Source of the DNA: Alphaproteobacteria bacterium | GTDB taxonomy: Bacteria; Pseudomonadota; Alphaproteobacteria; Micropepsales; Micropepsaceae | Reading direction: 5' to 3' | Assembly (NCBI GenBank): GCA_025350465.1 | Contig: JANXXU010000038.1 | Coordinates: forward strand, 1 to 64,000 | DNA: 64,000 nucleotides | Shown: positions 14,506 to 25,813 of the stretch, piece by piece | How positions within the stretch are numbered: the stretch's first letter is position 1 | How the letters are laid out: each line of letters begins with the position of its first letter | Made by a program: the position numbers and the translations under genes | The notes under the pieces: generated by a model | Told to the model about the DNA's origin: nothing | Seen by the model: the letters and a program-made list of their open reading frames with translations, nothing else | Databases searched by the model: none

Positions 14506-17238
14506 ATGAGCTTCCCAACCGTCCCCCCCGGCCAACAGACCAAGGCGCTGGCACTTTCCACGATTTCCTTTGCCGTCTGCTTTGCCGTTTGGACGATTTT
14601 TTCGATCATCGGTCTGCAGATCAAAACGGAACTGGGGCTGAACGAGGCCCAATTCGGCTTGTTGATCGGCACGCCGATTCTGACCGGGTCGCTGATACGC
14701 CTGGTGCTCGGCATTTGGGCAGACCAATACGGCGGTAGAAGAGTCCTGGTGCTCGTCATGCTTGCCGCCGCAGCAGCGACGGCCGCGCTCACTTTTGCCT
14801 ACGACTACGCGACATATCTCTTGGCGGCGCTGGGTGTGGGCATCGCAGGCGGATCGTTTGCTGCCGGCGTTTCGTATGTGTCGCGCTGGTATCCAAAGGA
14901 AAAGCAAGGCACGGCACTCGGCATATTCGGCATGGGCAATGTCGGGGCGGCTGCGACCATTTTCTTCGCGCCGATAGTGATGGTGGCGTACGACTGGCGT
15001 ACCGTCGCTTACTTGTGGGCAGCCCTGCTCGCTATCGCCGCCGTTCTTTTCTACCTGCTCGCCGACGACGATCCCGAACAAAAGACCCGCAGCGCGCCAA
15101 TCAGTTTTTGGACTCAACTCGCGCCCTTGAGAAAAATCCAGGTCTGGCGCTTCTCGCTCTACTACTTCTTTCTATTCGGCGCCTCAGTTGCGCTGGCGTT
15201 GTGGTTGCCGCGGTATTTGATGGGCGTCTACGGGTTCGACGTGCGCACGGCCGGCATGGTCGGGGCACTCTATTCGCTGCCCGCGGCGATATTTCGCGCA
15301 TATGGCGGCGTTCTAGCGGACAGATATGGCGCGCGCCGCGTCATGTATTGGACCTTTTCAGTGGCGATCGCCTGCACGTTCATTTTGTCCTATCCGCCGA
15401 CGACCTACATCGTCGAAGGCATCAGCGGTCCGATCACATTTCATGCGCAAACCGGCATTGTCCCGTTTGTTCTCGTCGCGGCGGTTCTTGGATTTTTCAT
15501 GTCGCTCGGCATGGCCGCGGTCTTCAAGCACATCCCCGTCTACTACCCCGACCGTGTTGGCGCCGTCGGCGGACTCGTCGGTATGATTGGCGGCTTGGGT
15601 GGCTTCGTGCTGCCGATTCTGTTTGGCGTCATGAACGACCTGACCGGCGTTTGGCAGAGCTGTTTCATGCTTTTGTTCGGGCTCACCAGTGTTGCGCTCG
15701 TTTGGATGCATCTGGCCGTTCGCCGCATGGAGCGCGAGGCCGCCGCGCCGATGCTCGAGAAACTTCCCGAGCTTCCGGAAATGCAGGAAATTCATGAGCC
15801 CAAACATGAGGGCGTGCTTGGGGGGCACCTGCTGGCGAGCTGGACGCCTGAAGATCCGCAATTTTGGGCCGCTTCCGGGCGCGCGATCGCGCGACACAAT
15901 CTGTGGCTCTCGGTTCCGCCGCTCTTTCTTTCATTTGCCGTGTGGATGGTCTGGTCGGTCGTTGTCGCGAAATTGCCGGCAGTCGGCTTCAAGCTGTCGA
16001 CCGATCAACTGTTTTGGTTGGCGGCGCTACCCGGAATTTCGGGCGCGGCGCTTCGCGTCATCTATTCCTTCACGGTACCAATCTTCGGTGGACGGTTGTG
16101 GACGACCGTCACCACCTGGTCGCTACTCGTGCCCGCGATCGGCATTGGCTACGCCGTGCAAAGTCCTGACACGCCGTACGTCGTCCTGTTGGCGCTCGCG
16201 CTTCTCTGTGGGCTGGGCGGCGGCAATTTTGCGTCCTCGATGGCCAATATCAGCTTCTTCTTTCCGAAGGCGGAGAAGGGCAACGCGTTGGCGCTCAACG
16301 CCGGTCTCGGCAATTTGGGCGTGAGTGCCGTTCAATTCGTCGTGCCGTTTGCCGTTACAGCAGGCGTCTTCGGCTGGCTTGGCGGAGATCCGCAAGTCGC
16401 GACCGCGCCGAGCGGCCAGACGCAGATGTGGCTGCAGAACGCGGGCTTCATCTGGGTGCCGTTCATTGTCGCTGCCGCTTTTGCCGCGTGGTTCGGCATG
16501 AACGATCTAGCGACGGCCAAGGCGTCCTTTGCCGACCAATCCGTGATCTTCCAGCGCAAGCACAACTGGATCATGTGCTGGCTCTATACGGGCACTTTCG
16601 GCTCGTTCATCGGCTATTCGGCCGGCTTTCCTCTGCTGGCCAAGACGCAATTTCCGCAAGTCGATGCGCTGGCATTCGCATTCCTCGGCCCACTCGTCGG
16701 CGCCCTATCGCGCTCCCTGACCGGATGGGTGTCGGACCGTTACGGAGGTGGGCGCGTTACGCTTTGGGTGTTCGCCGGAATGATCGTAGGCGTTGTGGGC
16801 GTGTTGTTTTTTCTGGGCATGAAGGACCAGCCGGGCGCGTTCTGGGGTTTCTTCGCAAGCTTCTTGTTCCTGTTCTTCGTCACCGGCGTCGGCAATGCAT
16901 CGACGTTTCAGATGATCCCCGTGATCATGCGCCAAGAAATGACGCGGCTGCTTCCGTCGGCAGATCAAGCAATGCGTCTTCGTCAAGCGGAGAAAGAATC
17001 AGCAGCGATCATCGGCTTCACGTCGGCGGTTGCGGCGTTCGGCGCTTTCTTCATTCCGAAGGCGTACGGCACGTCGATCAGCCTGACCGGCGGCCCGGAG
17101 GCGGCACTCTGGGCGTTCCTCGTGTTCTACGTCAGCTGTCTTCTCGTGACTTGGCAAATCTATACGCGGCGTGGCGGGCTTCTCTACGACGTCGAGCGCG
17201 GTTCGTCTGCGGTGCCGTTACAGCGCGCGACTGTCTAA
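14506..17238 (+). CDS. narK: Fused NarK1-NarK2 nitrate/nitrite transporter
   Basis: A 910-residue protein made of two consecutive major-facilitator modules, each with about 12 membrane segments. The first covers roughly residues 10-420 and the second roughly 460-900. In Paracoccus-type organisms such a fusion joins a NarK1 proton/nitrate symporter to a NarK2 nitrate/nitrite antiporter. Nitrate-signature-like Gly-rich segments are visible in both halves (for example AGGSFAAGVSYVSRWYP and GLGGGNFASSMANISFFFP). The ATG at 14506 is chosen over the TTG at 14458, which has no good Shine-Dalgarno and adds a polar tail. It leads the nar operon, 12 bases before narG. Confidence 0.95.
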   Translation: MSFPTVPPGQQTKALALSTISFAVCFAVWTIFSIIGLQIKTELGLNEAQFGLLIGTPILTGSLIRLVLGIWADQYGGRRVLVLVMLAAAAATAALTFAYDYATYLLAALGVGIAGGSFAAGVSYVSRWYPKEKQGTALGIFGMGNVGAAATIFFAPIVMVAYDWRTVAYLWAALLAIAAVLFYLLADDDPEQKTRSAPISFWTQLAPLRKIQVWRFSLYYFFLFGASVALALWLPRYLMGVYGFDVRTAGMVGALYSLPAAIFRAYGGVLADRYGARRVMYWTFSVAIACTFILSYPPTTYIVEGISGPITFHAQTGIVPFVLVAAVLGFFMSLGMAAVFKHIPVYYPDRVGAVGGLVGMIGGLGGFVLPILFGVMNDLTGVWQSCFMLLFGLTSVALVWMHLAVRRMEREAAAPMLEKLPELPEMQEIHEPKHEGVLGGHLLASWTPEDPQFWAASGRAIARHNLWLSVPPLFLSFAVWMVWSVVVAKLPAVGFKLSTDQLFWLAALPGISGAALRVIYSFTVPIFGGRLWTTVTTWSLLVPAIGIGYAVQSPDTPYVVLLALALLCGLGGGNFASSMANISFFFPKAEKGNALALNAGLGNLGVSAVQFVVPFAVTAGVFGWLGGDPQVATAPSGQTQMWLQNAGFIWVPFIVAAAFAAWFGMNDLATAKASFADQSVIFQRKHNWIMCWLYTGTFGSFIGYSAGFPLLAKTQFPQVDALAFAFLGPLVGALSRSLTGWVSDRYGGGRVTLWVFAGMIVGVVGVLFFLGMKDQPGAFWGFFASFLFLFFVTGVGNASTFQMIPVIMRQEMTRLLPSADQAMRLRQAEKESAAIIGFTSAVAAFGAFFIPKAYGTSISLTGGPEAALWAFLVFYVSCLLVTWQIYTRRGGLLYDVERGSSAVPLQRATV

Positions 17239-17250
17239 GGAGAACCGTCA

Positions 17251-20200
17251 GTGAGCCACTTTCTCGATCGCCTCATGTTTTTTCGCAAAGACGTCGGCTC
17301 ATTTGCCGACGGCCATGGCTTGGTCACGCGCGAGGATCGCACATGGGAAGACGCCTACCGCAACCGCTGGAGCCACGACCGGATCGTGCGCTCCACGCAT
17401 GGCGTGAATTGCACGGGTTCGTGCAGCTGGAAGATTTACGTTAAAGGCGGCATCGTCACGTGGGAAACGCAGCAAACCGACTATCCGCGCACGCGCCCCG
17501 ATCTTCCCGATCATGAGCCGCGCGGCTGTCAACGCGGCGCCAGTGCCTCCTGGTATCTCTATAGCGGCAATCGCATCAAATATCCGCTGATCCGCAAACG
17601 CTTGGTGAAGCAGTGGCGTGCCGCGCGCAAAACGTTGGCGCCCATCGAGGCATGGGCCTCCATCGTCGAAGACAAAACCAAGTCCGCCGATTATAAACAG
17701 ATGCGCGGGCTCGGCGGCTTCGTGCGTACGAAATGGGATGAGGCGAACGAGATCATCGCCGCCGCAAACATTTACACGGCCAAGACGCACGGTCCCGACC
17801 GCATCATCGGATTTTCGCCGATTCCTGCAATGTCGATGGTGTCGTACGCCGCGGGTTCGCGTTATCTCTCGTTGATCGGCGGCGTGTGCATGTCGTTCTA
17901 CGATTGGTACTGCGATCTGCCGGCGTCGAGCCCGCAGACCTGGGGCGAGCAGACCGACGTTCCCGAAAGCGCCGATTGGTACAACTCAGGATTCTTGATT
18001 TTGTGGGGCTCGAACGTTCCGCAGACGCGCACGCCCGATGCGCATTTCTATTCCGAGGTCCGCTACAAAGGCACCAAGAGCGTCGTCATTTGCCCCGACT
18101 ATAGCGAGGCGTCGAAGTTTTCAGATCTTTGGCTCTCGGTGAAGCAAGGCACGGACGCGGCACTCGCGATGGCCTTCGGCCACGTGATCCTGAGCGAATT
18201 CCACGTCAAGTCACAGACGCCTTATTTCCTCGATTACGGTCGCAAATACACAGACTTTCCGTTTCTGGTTCGCCTAAAGAAGCAGGGCGACCGCTATGTG
18301 CCGGAGCGTTTTCTGCGCGCAAGCGACTTCGACGGCAAACTCGGCGAGAGCAATAACCCGGATTGGAAGACGGTCGCCATCGACGAGACGACGGGCAACG
18401 TTGTCTGCCCGCAGGGCTCGATCGGTTTTCGCTGGGGTGAGGAGGGAAAGTGGAATCTCCAGGAGAAGGCGTCCGACGGGCGCGACACGAAACTCGCGCT
18501 GACCTTGCTCGGCCGCAACGACGGCGTTGCTGAAGTCGACTTCCCTTATTTCGGTGGCCGCGCGCACGAATACTTCGTGAAGACCGATCACGCGCAGGTG
18601 CTGACGCGCAATGTTCCGATCAAGCGCTTGCAGCTGCTCGAGGGCGAGACACCGGTCGCTTCCGTCTACGACCTCTTTCTCGCCAACTACGGCATCGATC
18701 GCGGGCTCGGTGGCGCCAATGTCGCGAAGAGTTATGACGACGACGTGCCGTACACGCCGACATGGGCCGAGAAGGTCACCGGCGTGAAGCGCCACGACAT
18801 CGCCCTCGTCGCGCGCGAGTTCGCCGACAACGCGGCCAAGACGCAAGGCAAGTCGATGGTGATCTTGGGCGCCGGGATCAACCATTGGTACCACATGGAC
18901 ATGATCTATCGCGGCATCATTTCGATGCTGACGATGTGCGGTTGCGTGGGTCAGTCGGGCGGCGGCTGGGCGCATTATGTGGGTCAAGAAAAGCTGCGTC
19001 CGCAGCCGGGTTGGACTGCGCTGGCCTTCGCGCTCGATTGGGGCCGCCCGCCGCGCCAGATGAATTCGACGAGCTTCTGGTACGCGCACACGGACCAGTG
19101 GCGCTACGAAAAGCTGAGCGTGTCGGAAATCATATCGCCGACAGCAGAGCCGGGAGACTGGACCGGCAGCCTGATCGACTTCAACGTGCGCGCGGAGCGC
19201 ATGGGTTGGTTGCCTTCCGCGCCCCAGCTTGAGACAAATCCATTGAATCTCGCAGCGATGGCGGAGGAGGCGGGCAAGCCCGCCGCGCAATTCGTCGCCG
19301 AAGGACTGAAGTCGGGCACGCTCAAACTTTCATGCGAGGACCCCGACGCGCCGCAGAACTTCCCGCGCAACCTTTTCGTGTGGCGTTCGAACCTGCTGGG
19401 CTCATCGGGCAAGGGCCACGAATATTTCCTGAAGCATCTGATCGGCACCAAGCACGGCGTCCAAGGCAAAGACCTCGGCGAAATGGGCGAACTGAAGCCG
19501 CGCGAGGTGAAGTGGCACGAGGAAGCGCCGGAGGGAAAGCTCGATCTCGTCGTCACCATCGACTTTCGCATGTCGTCGACCTGCATGTACTCGGACATCG
19601 TGCTGCCGACCGCAACTTGGTACGAGAAGAACGACCTCAACACCTCGGACATGCACCCGTTCATCCATCCGCTGACGTCGGCGGTGGACCCCTTGTGGGA
19701 ATGCCGCAGCGACTGGGCGATTTTCAAAGGCCTTGCGCACGAATTCTCGCGCCTCTCGCCCGGCCATCTGGGCGTGGAGAAGGACGTCGTGCTTCTACCC
19801 CTCATGCACGATACGCCAGGCGAACTCGGCCAGCCGTTCGAACCCAAGGATTGGAAGAAGGGCGAGTGCGAGCCCATTCCTGGCAAGACCATGCCGAGCG
19901 TCGCAGTGATCGAGCGCGACTATCCGGCGACCTATCAGCGCTTCACCGCGCTCGGGCCACTGATGGAAAAGCTCGGCAATGCGAGCAAAGGCATCAACTG
20001 GAAGACCGATGGCGAAGTCGCGTTCCTGAAGAAGTTGAACGGCGTCGTCGAGGAGGGCCCGACCAAAGGCATGGCGCGGATCGAAAGCGACATCGATGCG
20101 TGCGAGGTCATTCTGACGCTTGCGCCCGAAACCAACGGCCACGTTGCGGTACAGGCATGGAAGTCACTCGGCAAGGCGACGGGTATCGACCACACGCACC

Positions 20201-20994
20201 TCGCCAACGCGCGCGAGGATGACAAGATCCGCTTTCGCGACATCGTCGCCCAGCCACGCAAGATCATCTCCTCGCCCACTTGGTCGGGTATCGAGTCCGA
20301 AGAGGTTTCCTACAACGCCGGCTACACCAACGTTCACGAGCTGATCCCGTGGCGAACGCTGACCGGGCGGCAGCACCTCTATGTCGACCATCCATGGATG
20401 CGTGCCTTCGGCGAAGGATTCGCCGTCTACAAGCCGCCGGTCGATTTGAAGACCGTCAAGCCGCTCTTGGGCAAGAAGCCGAACGGCAATACGGAGATCG
20501 TGCTGAACTTCATCACGCCGCACCAGAAATGGGGCATCCACTCGACCTATACGGACAACCTCCTGCAGCTCACGCTGTCGCGCGGCGGCCCGATCGTGTG
20601 GGTCAGCGAGACGGACGCGAAGTCGGCTGGCATCGAGGACAACGACTGGATCGAACTCTTCAACGCCAACGGTGCTTTATCGGCGCGCGCGGTTGTGAGC
20701 CAACGCGTCAAAGCCGGCATGTGCCTCATGTATCACGCGCAGGAGAAGATCGTGAATGTGCCGGGCTCCGAGACCACGCAGACGCGCGGCATCCACAACT
20801 CGGTGACGCGCACGGTGACGAAGCCGACGCACATGATCGGCGGTTACGCGCAACTCTCCTACGGCTTCAACTACTACGGCACCGTGGGCTCCAACCGCGA
20901 TGAGTTCGTGGTCCTGCGCAAGATGCGCACAGTCGACTGGATGGAAGAGCCTCATGCGCACGCCGATCGCACGCCGGTCGTGGCCGCAGAGTAG
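17251..20994 (+). CDS. narG: Respiratory nitrate reductase alpha subunit
   Basis: A 1247-residue Mo-bisMGD catalytic subunit of membrane-bound nitrate reductase that reduces nitrate to nitrite on the cytoplasmic face. The FS0 [4Fe-4S] ligands are visible as His50, Cys54, Cys58 and Cys93 (HX3CX3CX34C). The segment FYDWYCDLPASSP carries the Asp that ligates Mo. The length agrees with NarG from other bacteria (about 1250). The start is GTG at 17251 with AAGGAGA ahead of it. It is followed by narH after 9 bases. Mo-cofactor supply is provided by mobA nearby. Confidence 0.98.
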   Translation: MSHFLDRLMFFRKDVGSFADGHGLVTREDRTWEDAYRNRWSHDRIVRSTHGVNCTGSCSWKIYVKGGIVTWETQQTDYPRTRPDLPDHEPRGCQRGASASWYLYSGNRIKYPLIRKRLVKQWRAARKTLAPIEAWASIVEDKTKSADYKQMRGLGGFVRTKWDEANEIIAAANIYTAKTHGPDRIIGFSPIPAMSMVSYAAGSRYLSLIGGVCMSFYDWYCDLPASSPQTWGEQTDVPESADWYNSGFLILWGSNVPQTRTPDAHFYSEVRYKGTKSVVICPDYSEASKFSDLWLSVKQGTDAALAMAFGHVILSEFHVKSQTPYFLDYGRKYTDFPFLVRLKKQGDRYVPERFLRASDFDGKLGESNNPDWKTVAIDETTGNVVCPQGSIGFRWGEEGKWNLQEKASDGRDTKLALTLLGRNDGVAEVDFPYFGGRAHEYFVKTDHAQVLTRNVPIKRLQLLEGETPVASVYDLFLANYGIDRGLGGANVAKSYDDDVPYTPTWAEKVTGVKRHDIALVAREFADNAAKTQGKSMVILGAGINHWYHMDMIYRGIISMLTMCGCVGQSGGGWAHYVGQEKLRPQPGWTALAFALDWGRPPRQMNSTSFWYAHTDQWRYEKLSVSEIISPTAEPGDWTGSLIDFNVRAERMGWLPSAPQLETNPLNLAAMAEEAGKPAAQFVAEGLKSGTLKLSCEDPDAPQNFPRNLFVWRSNLLGSSGKGHEYFLKHLIGTKHGVQGKDLGEMGELKPREVKWHEEAPEGKLDLVVTIDFRMSSTCMYSDIVLPTATWYEKNDLNTSDMHPFIHPLTSAVDPLWECRSDWAIFKGLAHEFSRLSPGHLGVEKDVVLLPLMHDTPGELGQPFEPKDWKKGECEPIPGKTMPSVAVIERDYPATYQRFTALGPLMEKLGNASKGINWKTDGEVAFLKKLNGVVEEGPTKGMARIESDIDACEVILTLAPETNGHVAVQAWKSLGKATGIDHTHLANAREDDKIRFRDIVAQPRKIISSPTWSGIESEEVSYNAGYTNVHELIPWRTLTGRQHLYVDHPWMRAFGEGFAVYKPPVDLKTVKPLLGKKPNGNTEIVLNFITPHQKWGIHSTYTDNLLQLTLSRGGPIVWVSETDAKSAGIEDNDWIELFNANGALSARAVVSQRVKAGMCLMYHAQEKIVNVPGSETTQTRGIHNSVTRTVTKPTHMIGGYAQLSYGFNYYGTVGSNRDEFVVLRKMRTVDWMEEPHAHADRTPVVAAE

Positions 20995-21003
20995 GAGATA
21001 GCC

Positions 21004-22526
<1,523 letters not shown>

Positions 22527-22527
<1 letters not shown>

Positions 22528-23204
22528 TGCTGACGTTCAAGGCGCTCGGGGCACTCTTCTCGTATCCGACCGAAGACCTCATAGCGGCCCTTCCGGAAAT
22601 CCGCGCCGCGATTGCTGCCGAACACGCGCTGAAGCTCGACGTCGAAGAAGAGGTCGGCGCGCTGATCGATCGTCTTGCCGCTATGGAGTTCATGGAACTG
22701 CAGGAGATCTATGTCGGCCTCTTCGACCGTACGAAATCTCTCTCACTTCATCTCTATGAGCATGTCTGGGGCGACGCTGGCGAGCGCGGGCAAGCGATGG
22801 TGCGGCTTCAAACGCTCTATAAGCTGCACGGCTTTTCGCACACCGCGTCCGAGCTTCCGGACTATCTGCCTCTATTCTGCGAATTCTTGTCCTTGATCCC
22901 CGAGAAGGCGGCGCGCGCGGTCCTGTCCGACGCGGCGCCCGTCGTCGAAATCCTGCGCGAGCGTTTGGAGAAACGCGGCTCGCCTTATGCCGGCGCCGCC
23001 GCAGCGCTGGTTTCGCTCGCGTCAAAGACAGTCGATCGCGCGAAGCTCGAGCAAATCACCAAAGGGGCGCTGGCCGACGACGACAGCTTCGAGGCCCTCG
23101 ACCGTGCTTGGGAGGAAGAGCCCGTGACCTTCGGCGCCGGCGACGCCGCCAAGGCCTGTCGCCCCAATGCCGTACCCGTCAGCCGCGCAGCAGCGCAAGC
23201 CTGA
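22527..23204 (+). CDS. narJ: Nitrate reductase assembly chaperone (delta subunit)
   Basis: A 225-residue cytoplasmic chaperone of the NarJ/TorD family that holds apo-NarGH until Mo-cofactor insertion. It begins MLTFKALGALFSYPTEDL and has the family segment HLYEHVWGDAGERGQAMVRL. The ATG at 22527 shares a base with the narH stop (TGATG); an upstream start at 22425 overlaps narH and is rejected. The C-terminal tail is longer and Ala-rich. narI follows after 8 bases. Confidence 0.95.
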
Positions 23205-23212
23205 GGCTACCC

Positions 23213-23929
23213 ATGTTCGACTATCTGCATCACTTCACCTTCGGCATCTTCCCGTATGTCGCGCTGACCGTGTTCGCCATCGGCAGCCTCATCCGTTTCG
23301 ACCGCGAGCAATATTCCTGGCGCTCCGGCTCGAGCCAGCTGTTGCGCAAGCGGCAGCTCGTGATCGGCAGCGTGCTCTTTCACGTCGGCATCTTGCTGTT
23401 GTTCCTAGGTCACTTCGTCGGCCTCCTGACGCCGCACACCGTTTACGAGGCGCTGGGCGTGAGCGTCCCGACGAAGCAGATGCTCGCCATCATCGCCGGT
23501 TCGATCTTTGGTCTGACTTGTTTTGCCGGCTTGACGATCTTGCTGCATCGCCGCTTGTTCGACCCGCGCATCCGCGGCACAAGCGCGCCGATGGACATCT
23601 TCATCCTCTGCATATTGTGGGTTCAACTGACACTCGGACTCGCGACGATTCCGTTTTCGATCCAGCATGCCGATGGTTCCGTCATGCTCTTGTTGTCGGA
23701 ATGGGCTCAGCGCATCGTCACTTTCCGCAGCGGCGCTTCGGAGCTCGTGGCCCATGTCGGCATCTTCTACAAAATCCACATCATCATGGGTCTGATCGTG
23801 TTCATGGTCTTTCCCTTCAGCCGCCTCGTTCATATTTGGAGCGCGCCCATTTGGTATCTGGGGCGTCCGGGCTATCAGATCGTGCGCACGCGCCGACCGA
23901 CCTCCGGCGTGAGGAGACCAGCGGAATGA
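23213..23929 (+). CDS. narI: Respiratory nitrate reductase gamma subunit (cytochrome b)
   Basis: A 238-residue di-heme cytochrome b anchoring NarGH and oxidising quinol. It has five hydrophobic segments, with heme-ligand His residues in FHVGILLLFLGHFVG and in the C-terminal KIHIIMGLIVF and FSRLVH segments. The length matches NarI (about 225-240). The ATG at 23213 follows narJ by 8 bases; the stop overlaps the ppiC start by 4 (ATGA). Confidence 0.97.
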   Translation: MFDYLHHFTFGIFPYVALTVFAIGSLIRFDREQYSWRSGSSQLLRKRQLVIGSVLFHVGILLLFLGHFVGLLTPHTVYEALGVSVPTKQMLAIIAGSIFGLTCFAGLTILLHRRLFDPRIRGTSAPMDIFILCILWVQLTLGLATIPFSIQHADGSVMLLLSEWAQRIVTFRSGASELVAHVGIFYKIHIIMGLIVFMVFPFSRLVHIWSAPIWYLGRPGYQIVRTRRPTSGVRRPAE

Positions 23930-24696
23930 TCAACGTCAACGGCACGACCATCAGCGACGCGGACGTACTCGCCGAAATGCAATATCATCCCGCACCTTCG
24001 CGCGATCGGGCTTTAGCGGAAGCGGCGGAAGCTCTCGTCGTTCGCGCGCTTCTGCTGCAGCGCGCGCAGGCTCTGGCGATTCCCTTCGACGCTGGCGACG
24101 CGCAATCCGAGGAAGACACGATTTCCGCGTTGCTTGAGCACGACATCAAAGTGCCGCAAGCCAACGCTGAGACCTGCCGCCGATGGTATGACAATAATCG
24201 CGAAAACTTCCGTGCCCGGCCGCTGTTCGATGCCTCGCATATTCTCTACCTCGCGCCGCGGGATGACGCCGATGCTCGAACGGCCGCAAAGCTGTGTGCT
24301 GTTGCGGCCATCTCGGCCCTCAAGACCGACCCCGATCGCTTTGTCGAGATCGCACGCGTGGAGTCGAAGTGTTCCTCGGCCGGGGAGGGCGGGCGGCTCG
24401 GTCAAGTGTCCTTGGGTGAGACCGCGCCGGAAATCGAGACCTTCCTGCTCGCTCTCGAAGAGGGTCAGATATGTCCGGTCCCGGTTGAAACCGACTACGG
24501 CTTCCATGTTCTGCAACTGCACCATCGCATCGAGGGTCGCGATATGCCCTTCGAGGAAGCGGCGGCGGTGATCGCGCGAGAATTGCGCGAAAACGCCTGG
24601 CGCCGCGCCGTAAGCCAGTACATCTCTCTTCTTGCCGGTGCAGCCGAAGTTCAGGGCATCGACATCAAACGGGCGACGTCGCCGCTCGTCCAATAG
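23926..24696 (+). CDS. PpiC-type peptidyl-prolyl isomerase of the nar operon
   Basis: A 256-residue protein with a parvulin domain in its second half (about residues 100-205: FDASHILYL, GEGGRLGQVSLGE, VETDYGFHVLQLH). It has no obvious signal peptide, so it is probably cytoplasmic, like NifM-type isomerases. Comparable parvulins often close narGHJI operons and may assist folding of the nitrate reductase; that role is inferred from context. The ATG at 23926 overlaps the narI stop. A long in-frame extension to 23167 lies within narI and is not real. Confidence 0.88.
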   Translation: MINVNGTTISDADVLAEMQYHPAPSRDRALAEAAEALVVRALLLQRAQALAIPFDAGDAQSEEDTISALLEHDIKVPQANAETCRRWYDNNRENFRARPLFDASHILYLAPRDDADARTAAKLCAVAAISALKTDPDRFVEIARVESKCSSAGEGGRLGQVSLGETAPEIETFLLALEEGQICPVPVETDYGFHVLQLHHRIEGRDMPFEEAAAVIARELRENAWRRAVSQYISLLAGAAEVQGIDIKRATSPLVQ

Positions 24697-24773
24697 CACT
24701 CACGATGCTTGGCCTTGCCATTGGGGTTGCGGCGCGCCAAAACCCCCGTCGAGGCAAGGCGCAGGGGAAAATC

Positions 24774-25115
24774 ATGGCTCGGCCATCAGAAACAAATCGA
24801 AAGAAAGCTGGATTGCCGGCATTTGCCGGCTCGATTGCAAAGCGATTTCCGCGAGTCTGGAAAGCCTATGCGCAGCTGGGCGAAGAAGTGTCGGCCGCCG
24901 GCCCCCTCAACGACCGCGAGCGGCGGCTTGTGAAGCTTGGCCTTGCGATCGGAAGCGGTTCCGAAGGAGCAACGCACTCGCATGCTCGTCAAGCACTGTC
25001 TGAAGGATTTTCTCCGGCGGAGGTCCGCCAGGTGGCGATGCTGGCGATCACAACACTCGGCTTCCCGTCGAGTGCCGCTGCGCTGAGTTGGTTGGACGAT
25101 GTGTTGCCTAAGTAA
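24774..25115 (+). CDS. Carboxymuconolactone decarboxylase (AhpD-like) family protein
   Basis: A 113-residue all-helical protein. It carries the CMD-family core LNDRERRLVKLGLAIG followed by EGATHSHARQALSEGFSPAEVRQVAML. The redox CxxC of AhpD is absent (THSHAR in its place), so a peroxidase-reductase role is unlikely. The ATG at 24774 has CAGGGGA ahead of it; an in-frame ATG at 24705 would add 23 residues. It lies 77 bases after ppiC and may be co-transcribed with the nar operon. Confidence 0.75.
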   Translation: MARPSETNRKKAGLPAFAGSIAKRFPRVWKAYAQLGEEVSAAGPLNDRERRLVKLGLAIGSGSEGATHSHARQALSEGFSPAEVRQVAMLAITTLGFPSSAAALSWLDDVLPK

Positions 25116-25316
25116 TGCGGCACTGTCTTCCCGTCAGCCAAACCGTTACAAGGCCCGGGCACGCGGCGGAAAATAGCGACCGAGTGCCCAGATTTGCAAG
25201 ACAACATTGACGGCCGTCGTCGGCGATTTCCGACATGGTGGGTCGCGCCGCACGACGCGGACTCGCAGAATTGCCCCCCCCTCCCGCCAGGGACAAGGCC
25301 TTGAACGTTCGATTCC

Positions 25317-25330
25317 TTGATGTGGCTCAA
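25317..25330. promoter_or_regulatory. FNR/Dnr-like box, one mismatch
   Basis: TTGATgtggCTCAA differs from the consensus at one base. Its centre (25323.5) predicts a class II start near 25365, 21 bases before the ATG of the membrane protein at 25386, the same geometry as the narK box. Confidence 0.55.
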
Positions 25331-25385
25331 TCCGCGGCCGCGAAGGGAGCGCGAGAATGGCTCCGTTCTCGGGGAGCGCTTCGAA

Positions 25386-25769
25386 ATGCGGTTGGACATT
25401 TGGTACATCGCGCTCGCCTTGCTGATGCTGTTGGTCGGCGAGGCGTTTGGCGAGTGGATGGCAAGGGCGCACGATCACAGTCTTGCGCTCGTTCATTCTC
25501 ACTTGAACGTCGTCGGCTGGGCTTCGTTCGCGCTCTTTGGGTTGATCCATCGATCGTTTCCCGTGCTCGCCTCGTCGAGGCTGGCGCTTCCGCAGTTTCT
25601 GCTAGCCGCCGCGAGCACAGTGTTTCTGATCGGCGGCCTTTGGGTGATTTGGGCCGTTGGCGATCCGTTCGGCGCGATTGTCGGCGCCTATGGCCTGTTG
25701 GCGGCGACTGCCATGTTCGTCGTGATGTTCTTTCAGCGCGTGGTTTTCGCCGAAGAACGGCGGGTGTAG
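25386..25769 (+). CDS. Small four-helix membrane protein resembling heme-copper oxidase subunit I helices
   Basis: A 127-residue protein with four hydrophobic segments. It contains HDHSLALVHSHLNVVGW, which resembles the His-rich HxHLNxxGW helix of cbb3/NO-reductase subunit I and of NnrS. The ATG at 25386 is chosen; the in-frame region upstream overlaps the FNR-like box. It may bind heme or copper, but this is inference. The 270-bp spacer before it and the box argue that it has its own promoter and belongs to the anaerobic regulon. Confidence 0.6.
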   Translation: MRLDIWYIALALLMLLVGEAFGEWMARAHDHSLALVHSHLNVVGWASFALFGLIHRSFPVLASSRLALPQFLLAAASTVFLIGGLWVIWAVGDPFGAIVGAYGLLAATAMFVVMFFQRVVFAEERRV

Positions 25770-25813
25770 CTGGAGACGCTGACATTGGGGCGTGGCGGTA
25801 CGCGTCGGCTGAT

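Noticed and set aside
23167-23925. N-terminal extension of the PpiC gene
   Set aside because: It overlaps the whole of narI in another frame; the ATG at 23926 overlapping the narI stop gives a normal parvulin.
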